Origin: Nitrosospira sp. 56-18
GTDB taxonomy: Bacteria; Pseudomonadota; Gammaproteobacteria; Burkholderiales; Nitrosomonadaceae
Direction: 5' to 3'
Length of the DNA stretch: 64,000 bases
Assembly (NCBI GenBank): GCA_001899235.1
Contig: MKVR01000050.1
Location: 99,849 to 163,848, forward strand
The notes beneath the pieces were generated by a model. That model ran no database searches. It was not told the DNA's origin and saw only the letters and a list, made by a program, of their open reading frames with translations. Position numbers and translations under genes: made by a program. Positions 10,698-19,740 of the stretch are shown one piece after another; position 1 is the stretch's first letter, and the number at the start of each line of letters is the position of its first letter.

Positions 10698-11616
10698 AGA
10701 CAGCTTTGCTTTAATGACCGGATTGTTCACGGCAACACTGGTCATTGCTATTGTCGCCATTATTAACTGGCTCAGTAACGACCAGCGTCAAACGCACACC
10801 TATGTGGCCGCAACCCGCGATTCGGTAACCGGGCTCAAGGCTGGCTCCACCGTTTTTTACCGCGGCATCGACGTCGGGAAGGTCAGCGCCGTGCATTTCG
10901 ATACAGATGATCCCGGCTTGATCGTCGTGCCGATGGAAGTGGATAGCGCAGTGCGATTCACTCGCGGCGTTTTTGCGACATTGGAGCTCCAGGGCGTGAC
11001 CGGCTTGACGCGAATAGCCCTCAAGGATAGCGGCGATGATCCTGAAACGCTGCCAAGCGGCGACGATCCCGATACCCACATTCCGATCAGGCCCTCGCTT
11101 ATCGACCGGTTGTCGGATACTGGTGAAGATACGGTCAAAGAAACCCGTGAACTCGTACTCAGGCTGAACCAGCTCCTGGATAAAAACAATATCCATCAGA
11201 TGAAACAGATCTTGATCAATATCGAATCCGCTACGGGCAGGTTCAACACATTGCAGAACAGCGCCGACAGAGCCCTGACCCAGGTGCCGGCGCTCACGGC
11301 AGATGCGCGCCGCTCGCTATCCGACGTAAAAGAGCTGACTGATGAATTCAAGCAATTGAGCCGGCAAATGCGGCAGGAACTGACAGCGCTTTCCCGGCAA
11401 TCAGGCGAACTGATGCAAACCGGCACTTCCGTAGGCCAGCAGCTATTGCAAACAACCATGCCGAGAGCCAACGCTCTCATGCAGCAGATGCAGGTGACCA
11501 TACATCGTTTCGATCGCGTGGTGACCATGCTTGAAACCGACCCGCAGGCCTTTTTACTGGGGGCCGAACCCCTGCCGCGCGGACCCGGTGAACCGGGTTT
11601 CAAGGCAGCGCAATGA
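10690..11616 (+). CDS. mlaD: MlaD/MCE-family periplasmic lipid-binding protein
   Basis: A 308-residue MCE protein. A single N-terminal membrane anchor (about residues 9-29) is followed by one MCE domain (about 40-118) with the typical VTGLKAGSTVFYRGIDVGKV opening. The rest is a long helical region rich in Gln, Leu and Asp, likely a coiled tube such as those of MCE proteins that bridge the periplasm. It overlaps the ATPase gene by 8 bp. Longer than E. coli MlaD (183 residues), so it is closer to the YrbD/Ttg2C-like MCE proteins with helical tails. Confidence 0.88.
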   Translation: MGKDSFALMTGLFTATLVIAIVAIINWLSNDQRQTHTYVAATRDSVTGLKAGSTVFYRGIDVGKVSAVHFDTDDPGLIVVPMEVDSAVRFTRGVFATLELQGVTGLTRIALKDSGDDPETLPSGDDPDTHIPIRPSLIDRLSDTGEDTVKETRELVLRLNQLLDKNNIHQMKQILINIESATGRFNTLQNSADRALTQVPALTADARRSLSDVKELTDEFKQLSRQMRQELTALSRQSGELMQTGTSVGQQLLQTTMPRANALMQQMQVTIHRFDRVVTMLETDPQAFLLGAEPLPRGPGEPGFKAAQ

Positions 11617-12179
11617 GACGATCACCTGGCTTGATGGCGATGGCATTGATGACAACGGTTTCCGCTTGCAGCATCGGTCCCAACCGCGGCTCGCCGGTAA
11701 GGCACGATCTGGGCCCGATGGCCATATCCGCGGCGCAACACACCGCAGTGACACTCGATGCGCCAGTCTGGCTATGGGACGAGCGGATACGCTACCGCTT
11801 GCTTTACAAAGACCCAACCGTCATCCGCTATTACAATCTGGATCGCTGGGAAGCGCCGCTCCCAGTATTATTGGAACGTCGCCTGACTCTGAACGGCAAA
11901 CAGCCGTTCGCGGTGCAGATAAAGCTGACGCAGTTCGAACAACAATTTGAAACGTCGAATCAGGCACGCGTTATCATGAGCCTGATGGTTAGCGCCTTCG
12001 CTGCGAGAGACTATCGGCCGATTGCCAGCCGCTCGTTCGATCTGTCACAAAACACTGTTTCACCGGATGCGGCGGGGGCGGTCGCGGGTTTCATCGCATT
12101 GACCGAACGGGCTAAAGCCGGCATTCAAGCCTGGCTGGAAACTCTGCCCAGTACAGAGAGCACCGTACGACAGCCTTGA
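11613..12179 (+). CDS. ABC-type transport auxiliary lipoprotein
   Basis: A 188-residue outer-membrane lipoprotein candidate: a signal sequence ends in the lipobox VSAC with Cys near residue 19. The remainder resembles the ABC transporter auxiliary component family (DUF330/PqiC-like), which partners MCE systems at the outer membrane. It overlaps the MCE gene by 4 bp and closes the four-gene operon. Family assignment is by overall pattern and context. Confidence 0.75.
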   Translation: MRRSPGLMAMALMTTVSACSIGPNRGSPVRHDLGPMAISAAQHTAVTLDAPVWLWDERIRYRLLYKDPTVIRYYNLDRWEAPLPVLLERRLTLNGKQPFAVQIKLTQFEQQFETSNQARVIMSLMVSAFAARDYRPIASRSFDLSQNTVSPDAAGAVAGFIALTERAKAGIQAWLETLPSTESTVRQP

Positions 12180-12352
12180 CCCGGCTTGTTTACAATAGGG
12201 AACAGGGCCTATTGCAAAAAAAACCAAGCCAGAACATATTCGGCAGTACCGGTGGACGATCCCGCGGTGCTGCCGGATAACGGCCATGCCCGATTGGCCG
12301 ATTGGCGTGCTTAGACCAGGATATAAACGTACCGTGAGGATGGAGTCACCTG

Positions 12353-14194
12353 GTGCCGCAACTGAAACTTAGCAACAAGCTCGACCGTCCGGCCGATAGC
12401 CACTATGACCATACGCTTGGTCCGGCGAACGCTCAAATCACCCTGGTAGAGTATGGGAGCTACGCATGCCCATATTGCCGCGCAGCGAATGAGAGGATCA
12501 TCCAGGTTCGCGACCAGCTGGGCGATCGCCTTCGCTATGTATTCCGGCACTACCCGCTGACCGGCAGCGATATTGCCCTGAGGGCGGCCGAGCTGGTGGA
12601 GCACGCGAAAGACGCCAAAAGCTTCTGGGATGCCCACATCGCGTTGATGACGCGTTCCGGGACGTTGACAGAAGAGGATTTGATCGCGGTTGGCCGCGAT
12701 CTCGGGGTGCCCCTGCCAGATGCCAGCAAGGCCAGAGAGGCCGACGAGCGCGCCAGAGCGCGCGTCCAGGCCGACGTAAACAGCGCCAAAGCCAGCCACG
12801 CCCTGGTCACGCCGACGTTCTTTATCAACGGCCGCCGTTATGATGACCCTTGGGACGAAAGTTCTTTTACCGATGCGATGCTCGGCGCCCCGGGACACAG
12901 GTTGCGAGAAGTAGCGCTCGATTTTGCCGGCTGGGCGCCTTCTGCGGGTGTCCTGCTCCTGCTGGCCACGCTCCTGGCTGTGGGTCTGACAAACTCCAGT
13001 GTCGGCGCCGGCTTCGCGATGTTGTGGGGGCAATACTTGAGCATCTCGCTGGGTGGAGCCGGGTTCAGCATGTCTTTGCTCCATTGGGTCAACGACGGCC
13101 TGCTTACGATCTTCTTTCTGGTCGTGGGGCTGGAAATCAAGCGCGAATTTACGGTTGGCCACCTTTCCAGCGCGCGAGCAAGAGCCCTGCCGGTTGCCGC
13201 GGCGGTCGGCGGCATGGTGGTGCCGGCGATACTCTATTCGCTGCTGATTCCTGCGGGAGCCTGGTCGCATGGATGGGGCGTGCCGATGGCGACCGACACG
13301 GCGTTTGCCGTGGCGCTGATCGTGATGATGGGAAACCGCGTGCCGGCCGAGCTGCGCGTGTTCCTGACGGCCGCGGCCATCGTCGATGACATCGGCGCGA
13401 TCATTGTGGTGGCCATCTTCTACTCCGGCACGATGAACTTCGGCTATCTCGCAGGCGCCGCAGCTATCGTTGCCGCGCTGGCCACCCTCAACCGCTCCCA
13501 TATTTACAGTGTCACGCCTTATATCTTTCTGGGCGTCCTGCTCTGGGCCTGCGTGCTCGCAAGCGGACTTCATGCCACCATGGCCGGCGTGATCCTGGCG
13601 CTATTCATTCCGACGAGGCCGCCTCCGAATCTGAAGGCTTTGATGGTTCAGGCGGATGTAATCCTGGCCTCCGAGGCCCGGCGCAGCGGGGAAGTCTTGC
13701 GGCATGGCCCCTCTCTCCCGGCAATGCGGGCGCTCGATGCCATCCACGATCGCCTCGAGTCGCCGGCCGATCGCCTTCTGCGAAACGCGGGAGGCCGCTC
13801 GAGCTACGTCGTGCTGCCGCTTTTCGCCTTGGCAAATGCAGGGGTCGCGATTACCACGGATGCGCTCTCCGGCCATGAACCGCTTATGCTTGCGATTATC
13901 GCCGGATTGATGATTGGCAAGCCCCTGGGCTTGGTATCGGCATCTGCGATTGCGGTGCGGCTTGGAATCGCCACCAAGCCTGACGGATATTCGTGGCGGC
14001 AGTTAGCCGGAGTTGGCGCCTTGGCCGGCATCGGCTTCACCATGTCGCTGTTCATTGCCAGCCAGGCATTTCCTGTCGAAACCGATTTTGCCGCAGCGAA
14101 AATCGCGGTGTTCACCGGCTCTATAGCGTCAGCGGTCCTCGGCGTAGCCATCCTGTGGAACGCGGACTCGCACCGGGTACGGAATGACGATTAG
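12353..14194 (+). CDS. nhaA: DsbA-like domain fused to NhaA Na+/H+ antiporter
   Basis: A 613-residue two-domain protein. Residues about 20-180 form a DsbA-like thioredoxin domain with active site CPYC (Cys39, Cys42) and a cis-proline loop in LVTPTFFINGRRYD. Residues about 190-605 are a complete NhaA antiporter, with ATDTAFA (Asp315) and the sodium/proton-binding pair Asp345-Asp346 in IVDDIGAI. There is no signal peptide, and the NhaA N-terminus is normally cytoplasmic, so the thioredoxin domain should face the cytoplasm. The start is a GTG preceded by GGAG at about 10 nt. It lies alone after the Mla-type operon. Function as a redox-linked pH or sodium exchanger is inference. Confidence 0.9.
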   Translation: MPQLKLSNKLDRPADSHYDHTLGPANAQITLVEYGSYACPYCRAANERIIQVRDQLGDRLRYVFRHYPLTGSDIALRAAELVEHAKDAKSFWDAHIALMTRSGTLTEEDLIAVGRDLGVPLPDASKAREADERARARVQADVNSAKASHALVTPTFFINGRRYDDPWDESSFTDAMLGAPGHRLREVALDFAGWAPSAGVLLLLATLLAVGLTNSSVGAGFAMLWGQYLSISLGGAGFSMSLLHWVNDGLLTIFFLVVGLEIKREFTVGHLSSARARALPVAAAVGGMVVPAILYSLLIPAGAWSHGWGVPMATDTAFAVALIVMMGNRVPAELRVFLTAAAIVDDIGAIIVVAIFYSGTMNFGYLAGAAAIVAALATLNRSHIYSVTPYIFLGVLLWACVLASGLHATMAGVILALFIPTRPPPNLKALMVQADVILASEARRSGEVLRHGPSLPAMRALDAIHDRLESPADRLLRNAGGRSSYVVLPLFALANAGVAITTDALSGHEPLMLAIIAGLMIGKPLGLVSASAIAVRLGIATKPDGYSWRQLAGVGALAGIGFTMSLFIASQAFPVETDFAAAKIAVFTGSIASAVLGVAILWNADSHRVRNDD

Positions 14195-14553
14195 CATGTA
14201 GGCTCTTATACACGAGGCCATGCACGTGCTATGCACTTGTTGTCCCATGGACAGGACTCTGAGGAAAATGGAGGCAATCAGCTTATATGTTGAATTCCAG
14301 CTAAGTGCACAGTTAATCGGATCTGCAAGGCAAAAGCCCAGCCAGGAGTGAAAGTTTGCCAGAAAAATGAGACTCTTGGCTGTCGACCTCTATTACACCT
14401 TTTTCTCATCCAACGACCCCTGACGCTTCCATAGAAATCTAGTCATCTGATTCTCCTGTATTTTAATGAGTGGCACGAATTCTGCTTTCATATGCGATGG
14501 AAGATCGTTGCAATACGGAAGCAATCAAATGACGCAAGCCACAGGAGAAAATA
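14195..14553. other. Promoter region of the first PEP-CTERM gene
   Basis: A 359-bp stretch without a gene. It ends with a sigma-54 promoter and a good ribosome-binding site (ACAGGAGAAAATA before the ATG at 14554). The 276 bp upstream of the promoter are enough for an enhancer-binding protein site, but I see no clear inverted repeat there. Confidence 0.6.
14471..14486 (+). promoter_or_regulatory. Sigma-54 promoter (-24/-12)
   Basis: TGGCACGAATTCTGCT matches the consensus TGGCACG-N4-TTGCW at all but one core position, with the invariant GG (14472-14473) and GC (14484-14485) 10 bp apart. The predicted transcript starts near 14497, 57 nt before the PEP-CTERM gene. Confidence 0.8.
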
Positions 14554-15456
14554 ATGACACAAAATCCGACCGCAGTATCCCAACCTGAGATTAAGGGAAC
14601 CAGTAAACGTCCCTCTCATGATTTTTCACCCCTATCGGTCTTGCAGTTCGTGCCCGCAGCTTTGACGCCTTCCGCCACCGTTTCCGTTTTGGATAGCGCG
14701 GCCCAGGCAACCAGAATGGGGAAAACTCTTTCGGTAAAACGGTATATATCAACGGTTGGCCGCGCCAGCCTGTGCGGCTTTTGCCTGCTGTCTCTTCTCT
14801 TGATGGGTAGACCATCTCATGCAGCAACGTTTACGGAAATTTCGGATGCAGGAAGCCTTCCAGCTACTGCCCAGATAACGGCTGGCTCCGGATTTCTCAC
14901 GGAGATCGACGGAAAATTGAGCCCCGCTGACGGGGACGGTCAGGATATGTACCTGATACATATCGATGGCGGCGGAACGTTCTCAGCCGCTACCGTGGGC
15001 GGGGCAAGTTTCGATACCGAACTATTTCTCTTCGATGCAAATGGAAAGGGCGTGTACGCAAATGATGATGCGTCTGGCGACTTTGCTCCATCGATGCTTC
15101 GTGCCTACACTTCACTCACGCCCATTACCCCCGGCGATTATTATCTGGCAATCACGCAATGCTGTTCCGCGCCGGTTAGCAGCGATGGTCAAATCTTTAC
15201 TATCGCAGGGCCCAACCATCGTGCCTTGAGTGGCCCGACTGGTGCCGGGGGCGCTTTACCGGTCACGGGATACGCGGGCGGGTTTGTTCAGACGCCGGGG
15301 GGCGGCGCTTATCAGATATTTCTTACCGGCGCCTACGCGTCAATCGTCACAGGTGCTCAAGTCTCGGCCGTCCCGGAACCCAACGTATTCGCGTTAATGC
15401 TCGCGGGACTGGGCATGATGGCCTTATTGGCGCGCCCTTGCCGTAAAACCGCTTAA
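14554..15456 (+). CDS. PEP-CTERM sorting-domain protein with long N-terminal extension
   Basis: A 300-residue exported protein with a C-terminal PEP-CTERM sorting signal: VPEPNVFALMLAGLG, a hydrophobic stretch, then arginine-containing RPCRKTA. Such tails are recognised and cleaved by exosortase, usually in organisms that make exopolysaccharide. The body (about 91-265) resembles a DVUA0089/PPC-like beta domain with Asp-rich loops. Unusually, the signal-peptide core lies at residues 71-84 with a cleavage site after SHA90, behind about 55 extra residues. The strong ribosome-binding site and the sigma-54 promoter both favour the first ATG; an internal ATG at 14716 would give a conventional signal peptide but has no clear ribosome-binding site. 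Confidence 0.85.
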   Translation: MTQNPTAVSQPEIKGTSKRPSHDFSPLSVLQFVPAALTPSATVSVLDSAAQATRMGKTLSVKRYISTVGRASLCGFCLLSLLLMGRPSHAATFTEISDAGSLPATAQITAGSGFLTEIDGKLSPADGDGQDMYLIHIDGGGTFSAATVGGASFDTELFLFDANGKGVYANDDASGDFAPSMLRAYTSLTPITPGDYYLAITQCCSAPVSSDGQIFTIAGPNHRALSGPTGAGGALPVTGYAGGFVQTPGGGAYQIFLTGAYASIVTGAQVSAVPEPNVFALMLAGLGMMALLARPCRKTA

Positions 15457-15485
15457 ACGAAGCGAGCTTGCACTATCCGGAACCT

Positions 15486-15540
15486 GGACCGAACTTCGAC
15501 GTTGCATTGTGAAGTTCAGTCCGCTTGAGCATGGATTTTT
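15486..15540 (+). terminator. Candidate terminator after PEP-CTERM gene
   Basis: GGACCGAACTTC (15486-15497) and GAAGTTCAGTCC (15511-15522) can pair at 11 of 12 positions. A T-run (15536-15540) follows, but 13 nt away, which makes this a weaker candidate. Confidence 0.35.
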
Positions 15541-15569
15541 AGAAATCGAAAGTCCTCATCGGGGCACTT

Positions 15570-18140
15570 TTAATAGTTGAATCGCATCTGAGCGAAATAA
15601 GTCCGCTGCGGAAACGGATGAAAAATCCAGTATTTCTCGTTGTTCACGTTATTGATCCCGGCAATAGCGGTCAATTGCTTCGTAATGCGATATTTGGCGA
15701 TGAGGTCGGCCACGACGTAGCTGGTCAATCCCGTATAGGCAAAACCGTTGGTATCGGTATTATTCAACTGGCCGAACTGGCCGCTGCTGTAGCGAACATT
15801 TACTGAAGCGCTTAAATTATCGTTAGCACGATACGTCACCACCGCATTGGCGCGCCACGTAGGAAGCCTGGGTTGATGCTTGCCGGTAGAAGGCACGGCT
15901 GCGTTGGGATTGGCAGCAGTCTGCCCCAATGCTGCCGCCGCAGCATCCGCTGCCGCATTGCTGTTGATTCTCGAGTCCACCCAGGTGAAATTCCCCATGA
16001 TATCGAGCCCCTTTATCACCGCATCGGCTTTTTCTCCGGAAAACTCGATGCCGTAGGTATCGATTTCGCCGACATTGGAGATAAAAGTAGCTTGCGACGT
16101 GATATTGGTCAGCGGATTTGTGATCAATCCCGTCTGGGAAAAAATGGCGTTCTTTACACGCTCCTGGAACAAACTGAGGCGCAGCCTACCCTTGTCAATG
16201 AAATATTCGCCCGACAGTTCCGAAGCAAGAGCGTCCTCCGGCCTGAGATTAGGATTTCCATTGACCGAGGTGGCGGTCGCGCCCGTCCCCACTGTCGTCG
16301 TTTGAAAGAGCTCCGAGGCAGTCGCAAATCGGAAGGCCTGGCCGATTGCAGCACCGATTCTGATTTGCTCCATCGGAGTCCAGGTTAACTTGGCCTTAGG
16401 CGAAAATCGGAATGCGCTTTTATCCGTTTGGTTAACCGTCCTCAGTTCCGGTGTCCCATTTACCACGACAGTGCTCGTATTTACGCCGTCATAGGCATGC
16501 CAGCTTTCCAGGCGCCCGCCGAACGTGAAGTTCCAATCGTGGTGAAAATCCCAGGCGTCCTGTATCCAGTAGCCTTCGGTCTGGGTTTTTCCCAATGAAT
16601 TCGAAAAGATGCTCTGTCCACGGCCACTTTGCCAATTGTTGGTATTGAATACCGGATTCTTCAATGTATAAAGGTCATGGTGGAAGCCGAAACTGATCTC
16701 ATGGTAGCCCAGCAGATCGACACGCGGCCTCCAGATGCCTTTGGCATCGACTGTATGCCAGCCGGAGCCGGTCAAGCTGGTGATCCTGCCGGGAGCGTTC
16801 CCGGCAAACGCAAGGATAGGATCGACCGTGGGCGCACGAACCGTGTCCTTCCCCAGATCGATAAGACTGCCCACCAGTTCCCAATCGAATTGTCCGCCGG
16901 TATTGGAGCGAAGATTGATGCCATGGGACCAGGTTGTCTGGTCGGTCTGGCTTCCCGCGAAAACGGGACTATTGGCGGGCGACAGGTTATATCGGCGCCC
17001 ATCGATGTTGACAAAACCGCTTTGCACCAGATTCCCGGTAACAGCATCCCTCAGATAGCTTTGTACATTCGCATGCGCATTGTTTTGCCACATTCCCAGG
17101 GTATAGGAAAGCTTGATCGTAGGTGTAATGTCATAGGCGAGTTTCCATTTGAAATTATCCTGGATGGTATGGTTGATGTTTCCGGCGCCCAGCGTCTGGA
17201 TAGCGGCATTGGTAGGATTTGCTCCGGCGAAAGCGCCGGTTACCGGCGTTCCGCCGCCATTCGCCACTCCACTCGAAACAAGCGCAGTCGCAAAGGTGAT
17301 AGGCTGGCTGTGGGAATCGAGATGGTTATAATCAAAACGGAACGACAGATCGTTATAGCGATGGCCGAGGTATCCCGAGTACCTCTGGCTCTGGTAGGTA
17401 TCCTTTGTGCCATAAAGATTGAAAGTCTGCCAGGAGGCTTGCGCATCCGCGCCCGCCTCGAATTTTTCCGGCATTTTTGTGGTGATATTGATCACCCCCC
17501 CAATGGAATTGCCGGCATAGGCGGCCGAAAAGGGGCCGTACATGATATCGATCCGTTCGATTTCACCGGGCGATACCGTATTCCAGCGCGGCGAACCGGT
17601 ATTGGTGTTGTTGTTGCCAAGCAAGGACGACAGCAAAATACCGTCCGCATAAATCAGGTTGCGCGCGCTGGCGGAAGTGCCCGAGGTACGCATCCCCACC
17701 GGCGCATTGGTATCCCCGATGTAGCGGCTGCGCACCTGAATGGACGGCATGTATTTGATGGCATCCTCGGTAACCATGAGGTTGATGGCATTGTCCATCC
17801 TTTCCCGGGTAATGCTTTCGGTAGTCTGGGGTAACCGGTATCTTTCCTTATCGGTCTGCTTGCTGATCGGTTTCACTTTCCCGCCTATCGTCATTTCTGG
17901 CATCTGGATCACGGGTTCGTGAGCAGCCAGCTTCATGATGGAGGTGCCAGCAGGAATGGGAGCAGTATCACCTGCCACCGGAAGTTCGGGCACTGAAGGA
18001 ATACGCGGCTTCTTGTTCGTCGGCGGTGCGGATTCAGTTTCATTTTTTACAGGCAGGTCCGCCTGGCCTGCTGCATAGACGGGCGATATGAAGAGCAGAC
18101 TTCCAAACGCAAGGAAAACCAAATTTAATCTGGCATCCAT
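15570..18140 (-). CDS. TonB-dependent outer-membrane receptor
   Basis: An 856-residue receptor from the ATG at 18140, which follows a strong ribosome-binding site (AGGGAGGT). It has a signal peptide ending at SPVYA (about residue 21), a proline-rich linker, a plug domain (about 110-240, with the YGPFSAAYAGNSIGGVINI block) and a 22-strand barrel ending in an aromatic residue (RFNY). The ligand cannot be read from sequence; siderophores or other metal chelates are typical. It lies convergent with the first PEP-CTERM gene and downstream of a Crp-type regulator on the same strand. A palindrome 107 bp upstream may be its operator. Confidence 0.9.
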   Translation of the reverse strand: MDARLNLVFLAFGSLLFISPVYAAGQADLPVKNETESAPPTNKKPRIPSVPELPVAGDTAPIPAGTSIMKLAAHEPVIQMPEMTIGGKVKPISKQTDKERYRLPQTTESITRERMDNAINLMVTEDAIKYMPSIQVRSRYIGDTNAPVGMRTSGTSASARNLIYADGILLSSLLGNNNTNTGSPRWNTVSPGEIERIDIMYGPFSAAYAGNSIGGVINITTKMPEKFEAGADAQASWQTFNLYGTKDTYQSQRYSGYLGHRYNDLSFRFDYNHLDSHSQPITFATALVSSGVANGGGTPVTGAFAGANPTNAAIQTLGAGNINHTIQDNFKWKLAYDITPTIKLSYTLGMWQNNAHANVQSYLRDAVTGNLVQSGFVNIDGRRYNLSPANSPVFAGSQTDQTTWSHGINLRSNTGGQFDWELVGSLIDLGKDTVRAPTVDPILAFAGNAPGRITSLTGSGWHTVDAKGIWRPRVDLLGYHEISFGFHHDLYTLKNPVFNTNNWQSGRGQSIFSNSLGKTQTEGYWIQDAWDFHHDWNFTFGGRLESWHAYDGVNTSTVVVNGTPELRTVNQTDKSAFRFSPKAKLTWTPMEQIRIGAAIGQAFRFATASELFQTTTVGTGATATSVNGNPNLRPEDALASELSGEYFIDKGRLRLSLFQERVKNAIFSQTGLITNPLTNITSQATFISNVGEIDTYGIEFSGEKADAVIKGLDIMGNFTWVDSRINSNAAADAAAAALGQTAANPNAAVPSTGKHQPRLPTWRANAVVTYRANDNLSASVNVRYSSGQFGQLNNTDTNGFAYTGLTSYVVADLIAKYRITKQLTAIAGINNVNNEKYWIFHPFPQRTYFAQMRFNY

Positions 18141-18246
18141 TTCCACGCACCTCCCTCTTTTTATTATGGGAAAAAGCACCTCTAGGCAAATCAGGGGAAT
18201 TCAGTTCTTCGAGCGCGAGGATAATCTATTTCCTCCAAAGCAGGGA

Positions 18247-18263
18247 TGCGACAAATTGTCGCA
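18247..18263. promoter_or_regulatory. Palindromic operator candidate upstream of TonB receptor
   Basis: TGCGACAA and its complement TTGTCGCA flank a single central base, a perfect 8-bp inverted repeat. It is centred about 115 bp before the receptor start. The adjacent Crp/Fnr-type gene makes it a candidate binding site for that regulator, but it is not a standard Crp or Fnr site. Confidence 0.5.
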
Positions 18264-18480
18264 CCAACAGGAACTGGCGAATTTATAGGGTCCGCTTCCA
18301 GATAAAGGAAGGAAATTCAAAGGTGGCAGGATCAGAAGCCAGATGGCGGCTGATAATGGAAACCGGTACGTTGATGACAGGAAATCCGGGCAGATGAGTG
18401 GAGAAATTGCCGGTTTTCCTGCTCCTGCAGGTAAAAACCCGTGTGGATGATCTGTCGGATGGCTAACATCCTGTCCGGGG

Positions 18481-18505
18481 CAGACGCCGACTGCAGCGGC
18501 GTCTG
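18481..18505 (-). terminator. Hairpin after the Crp-type gene
   Basis: CAGACGCCG and CGGCGTCTG form a perfect 9-bp stem with a 7-nt loop, about 80 nt after the stop of the Crp-type gene. No T-run follows on the minus strand, so termination is only a possibility. Confidence 0.35.
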
Positions 18506-18585
18506 AGAAAACTCTCCGGGCAACGGCGAGCCTATGCCGGAATAACAAAAATCAAATGATGAAGACGCGTTGCAGGCATCCTGGT

Positions 18586-19392
18586 TCAGGTAAATTGCGT
18601 GGTTATGGTTCTATTCCTGCCTGAGCCAGCCCTTGATGGCATTATCGTCCCGCTTGTCCCGCGAAAATTGGGGATCTGGCTTGCAGGCGCCTTTGGCAAC
18701 AACCGGGTATATTCCCTTTTTAGCACTTCATAACCATCGCTTACGCGGTCTTCCAGCAACTTGCGGTTCACCACCGTGATATGGCCGCGCCGGTACTGAA
18801 TCGCCCCCGCCGCCTGAAGTGTTTGCGCAGCCTGAGTCACGCTTTCGCGGCGCACTCCAAGCATACTGGCAACCATTTCATGCGTCATCGGCAAAGAACC
18901 CCCGGATAACCGGTCCAGGCTCATCAACAGGAAACGGCATAATTGCTGTTCAATGGTCTGGCGATGTTCAACTGCGCACTGCTCTGTCTGCAGAAGCAGC
19001 GCCTGGCTGAAGCGCAGCAGCAGTTGCTGCAAGGCTCCGCCGGATTCAAATTCCTTTTTAAGGATGTTCGACTTGATACGGTAGCTGTAGCCAGGGCTTT
19101 GTACCAGCACGGTGGCAGGCGTACGGTCGCAGCCTAGAAGCAAAAACAGCCCGGTTACTCCTTCATTGCCGATCATCGACACTTGCCGGGATATCCCGGA
19201 CTCCAATTCGTACATCCGCGCAATGATGCAGGTGGTGGGGAAATACAGGTGGCTGATACGGGAATTGGGTTCATAAATGACATGACCCAGCGGTAATTCG
19301 ACCAATTCGAGAAAAGGAAGCAGATTGGTGTACTCCTGTATAGGCAGGGCCGCAAGAATCTGATTCTGTTTGGGGCTATGCAATATAGACAT
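18586..19392 (-). CDS. Crp/Fnr-family transcriptional regulator
   Basis: A 268-residue regulator with an N-terminal cyclic-nucleotide-binding-like domain (about 15-130), a long dimer helix (about 125-155) and a C-terminal winged helix whose recognition region is MTHEMVASMLGVRRESVTQA (about 168-187). It lacks the N-terminal cysteine cluster of Fnr, so oxygen sensing through Fe-S is unlikely. A ribosome-binding site (AGAGGAAA) precedes the ATG. A sigma-54 promoter lies about 85 bp upstream and is identical in its 16-nt core to that of the second PEP-CTERM gene, which ties this regulator to the same control circuit. The last 30 residues are a basic, low-complexity tail. Confidence 0.9.
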   Translation of the reverse strand: MSILHSPKQNQILAALPIQEYTNLLPFLELVELPLGHVIYEPNSRISHLYFPTTCIIARMYELESGISRQVSMIGNEGVTGLFLLLGCDRTPATVLVQSPGYSYRIKSNILKKEFESGGALQQLLLRFSQALLLQTEQCAVEHRQTIEQQLCRFLLMSLDRLSGGSLPMTHEMVASMLGVRRESVTQAAQTLQAAGAIQYRRGHITVVNRKLLEDRVSDGYEVLKREYTRLLPKAPASQIPNFRGTSGTIMPSRAGSGRNRTITTQFT

Positions 19393-19740
19393 GGAAGTTT
19401 CCTCTGGAATAACGATAGGGTTAAGGCTACCGGACTTCGTATCAACCTCAGGCAGTATCCTTTTACTTGTCTATCCAGCAATAATCATGCCAAAATTATT
19501 TATCTTTTTATTTCATAAGGATAGCTATAAATTTAAAAGGGCATCCAGTTACCGAATTGAGGCACAAACTCAAACTCTTCCGCTAATAGATTGAAAAATA
19601 AGGAGAATATACCGTCTCCATCTGACGACAATCCAGCCTAGACTTCGACACAATGCGAGCAGATGTTCTATCTGAGCTCTATCTGACTTTATAGGGTTTG
19701 AAGAAGGTGACTGCAATCCCGTAAAAGTGGCGGGAAGAGC
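19393..19740. other. Promoter region between Crp-type gene and GGDEF gene
   Basis: A 348-bp AT-rich stretch without a gene. It carries the sigma-54 promoter for the Crp-type gene. The side next to the GGDEF gene's stop (19600-19740) shows no clear terminator. Confidence 0.5.
19477..19492 (-). promoter_or_regulatory. Sigma-54 promoter (-24/-12) of the Crp-type gene
   Basis: On the minus strand this reads TGGCATGATTATTGCT, with GG and GC 10 bp apart and one mismatch to the TGGCACG-N4-TTGCW consensus. The same 16 bases occur before the second PEP-CTERM gene. The predicted transcript starts near 19466, about 74 nt before the ATG. Confidence 0.8.

Larger units (their letters stand above)
18141..18585. 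other. Upstream region of the TonB receptor gene
   Basis: A 445-bp stretch without a gene. It holds the palindrome at 18247-18263 and a GC-rich hairpin at 18481-18505. The frames present look like noise. I looked for a cobalamin riboswitch on the minus strand and did not find a B12-box. Confidence 0.5.

Noticed and set aside
18141..18585. Possible cobalamin riboswitch before the TonB receptor
   Set aside because: No B12-box or supporting stem pattern on the minus strand; the region has only a palindrome and one hairpin.
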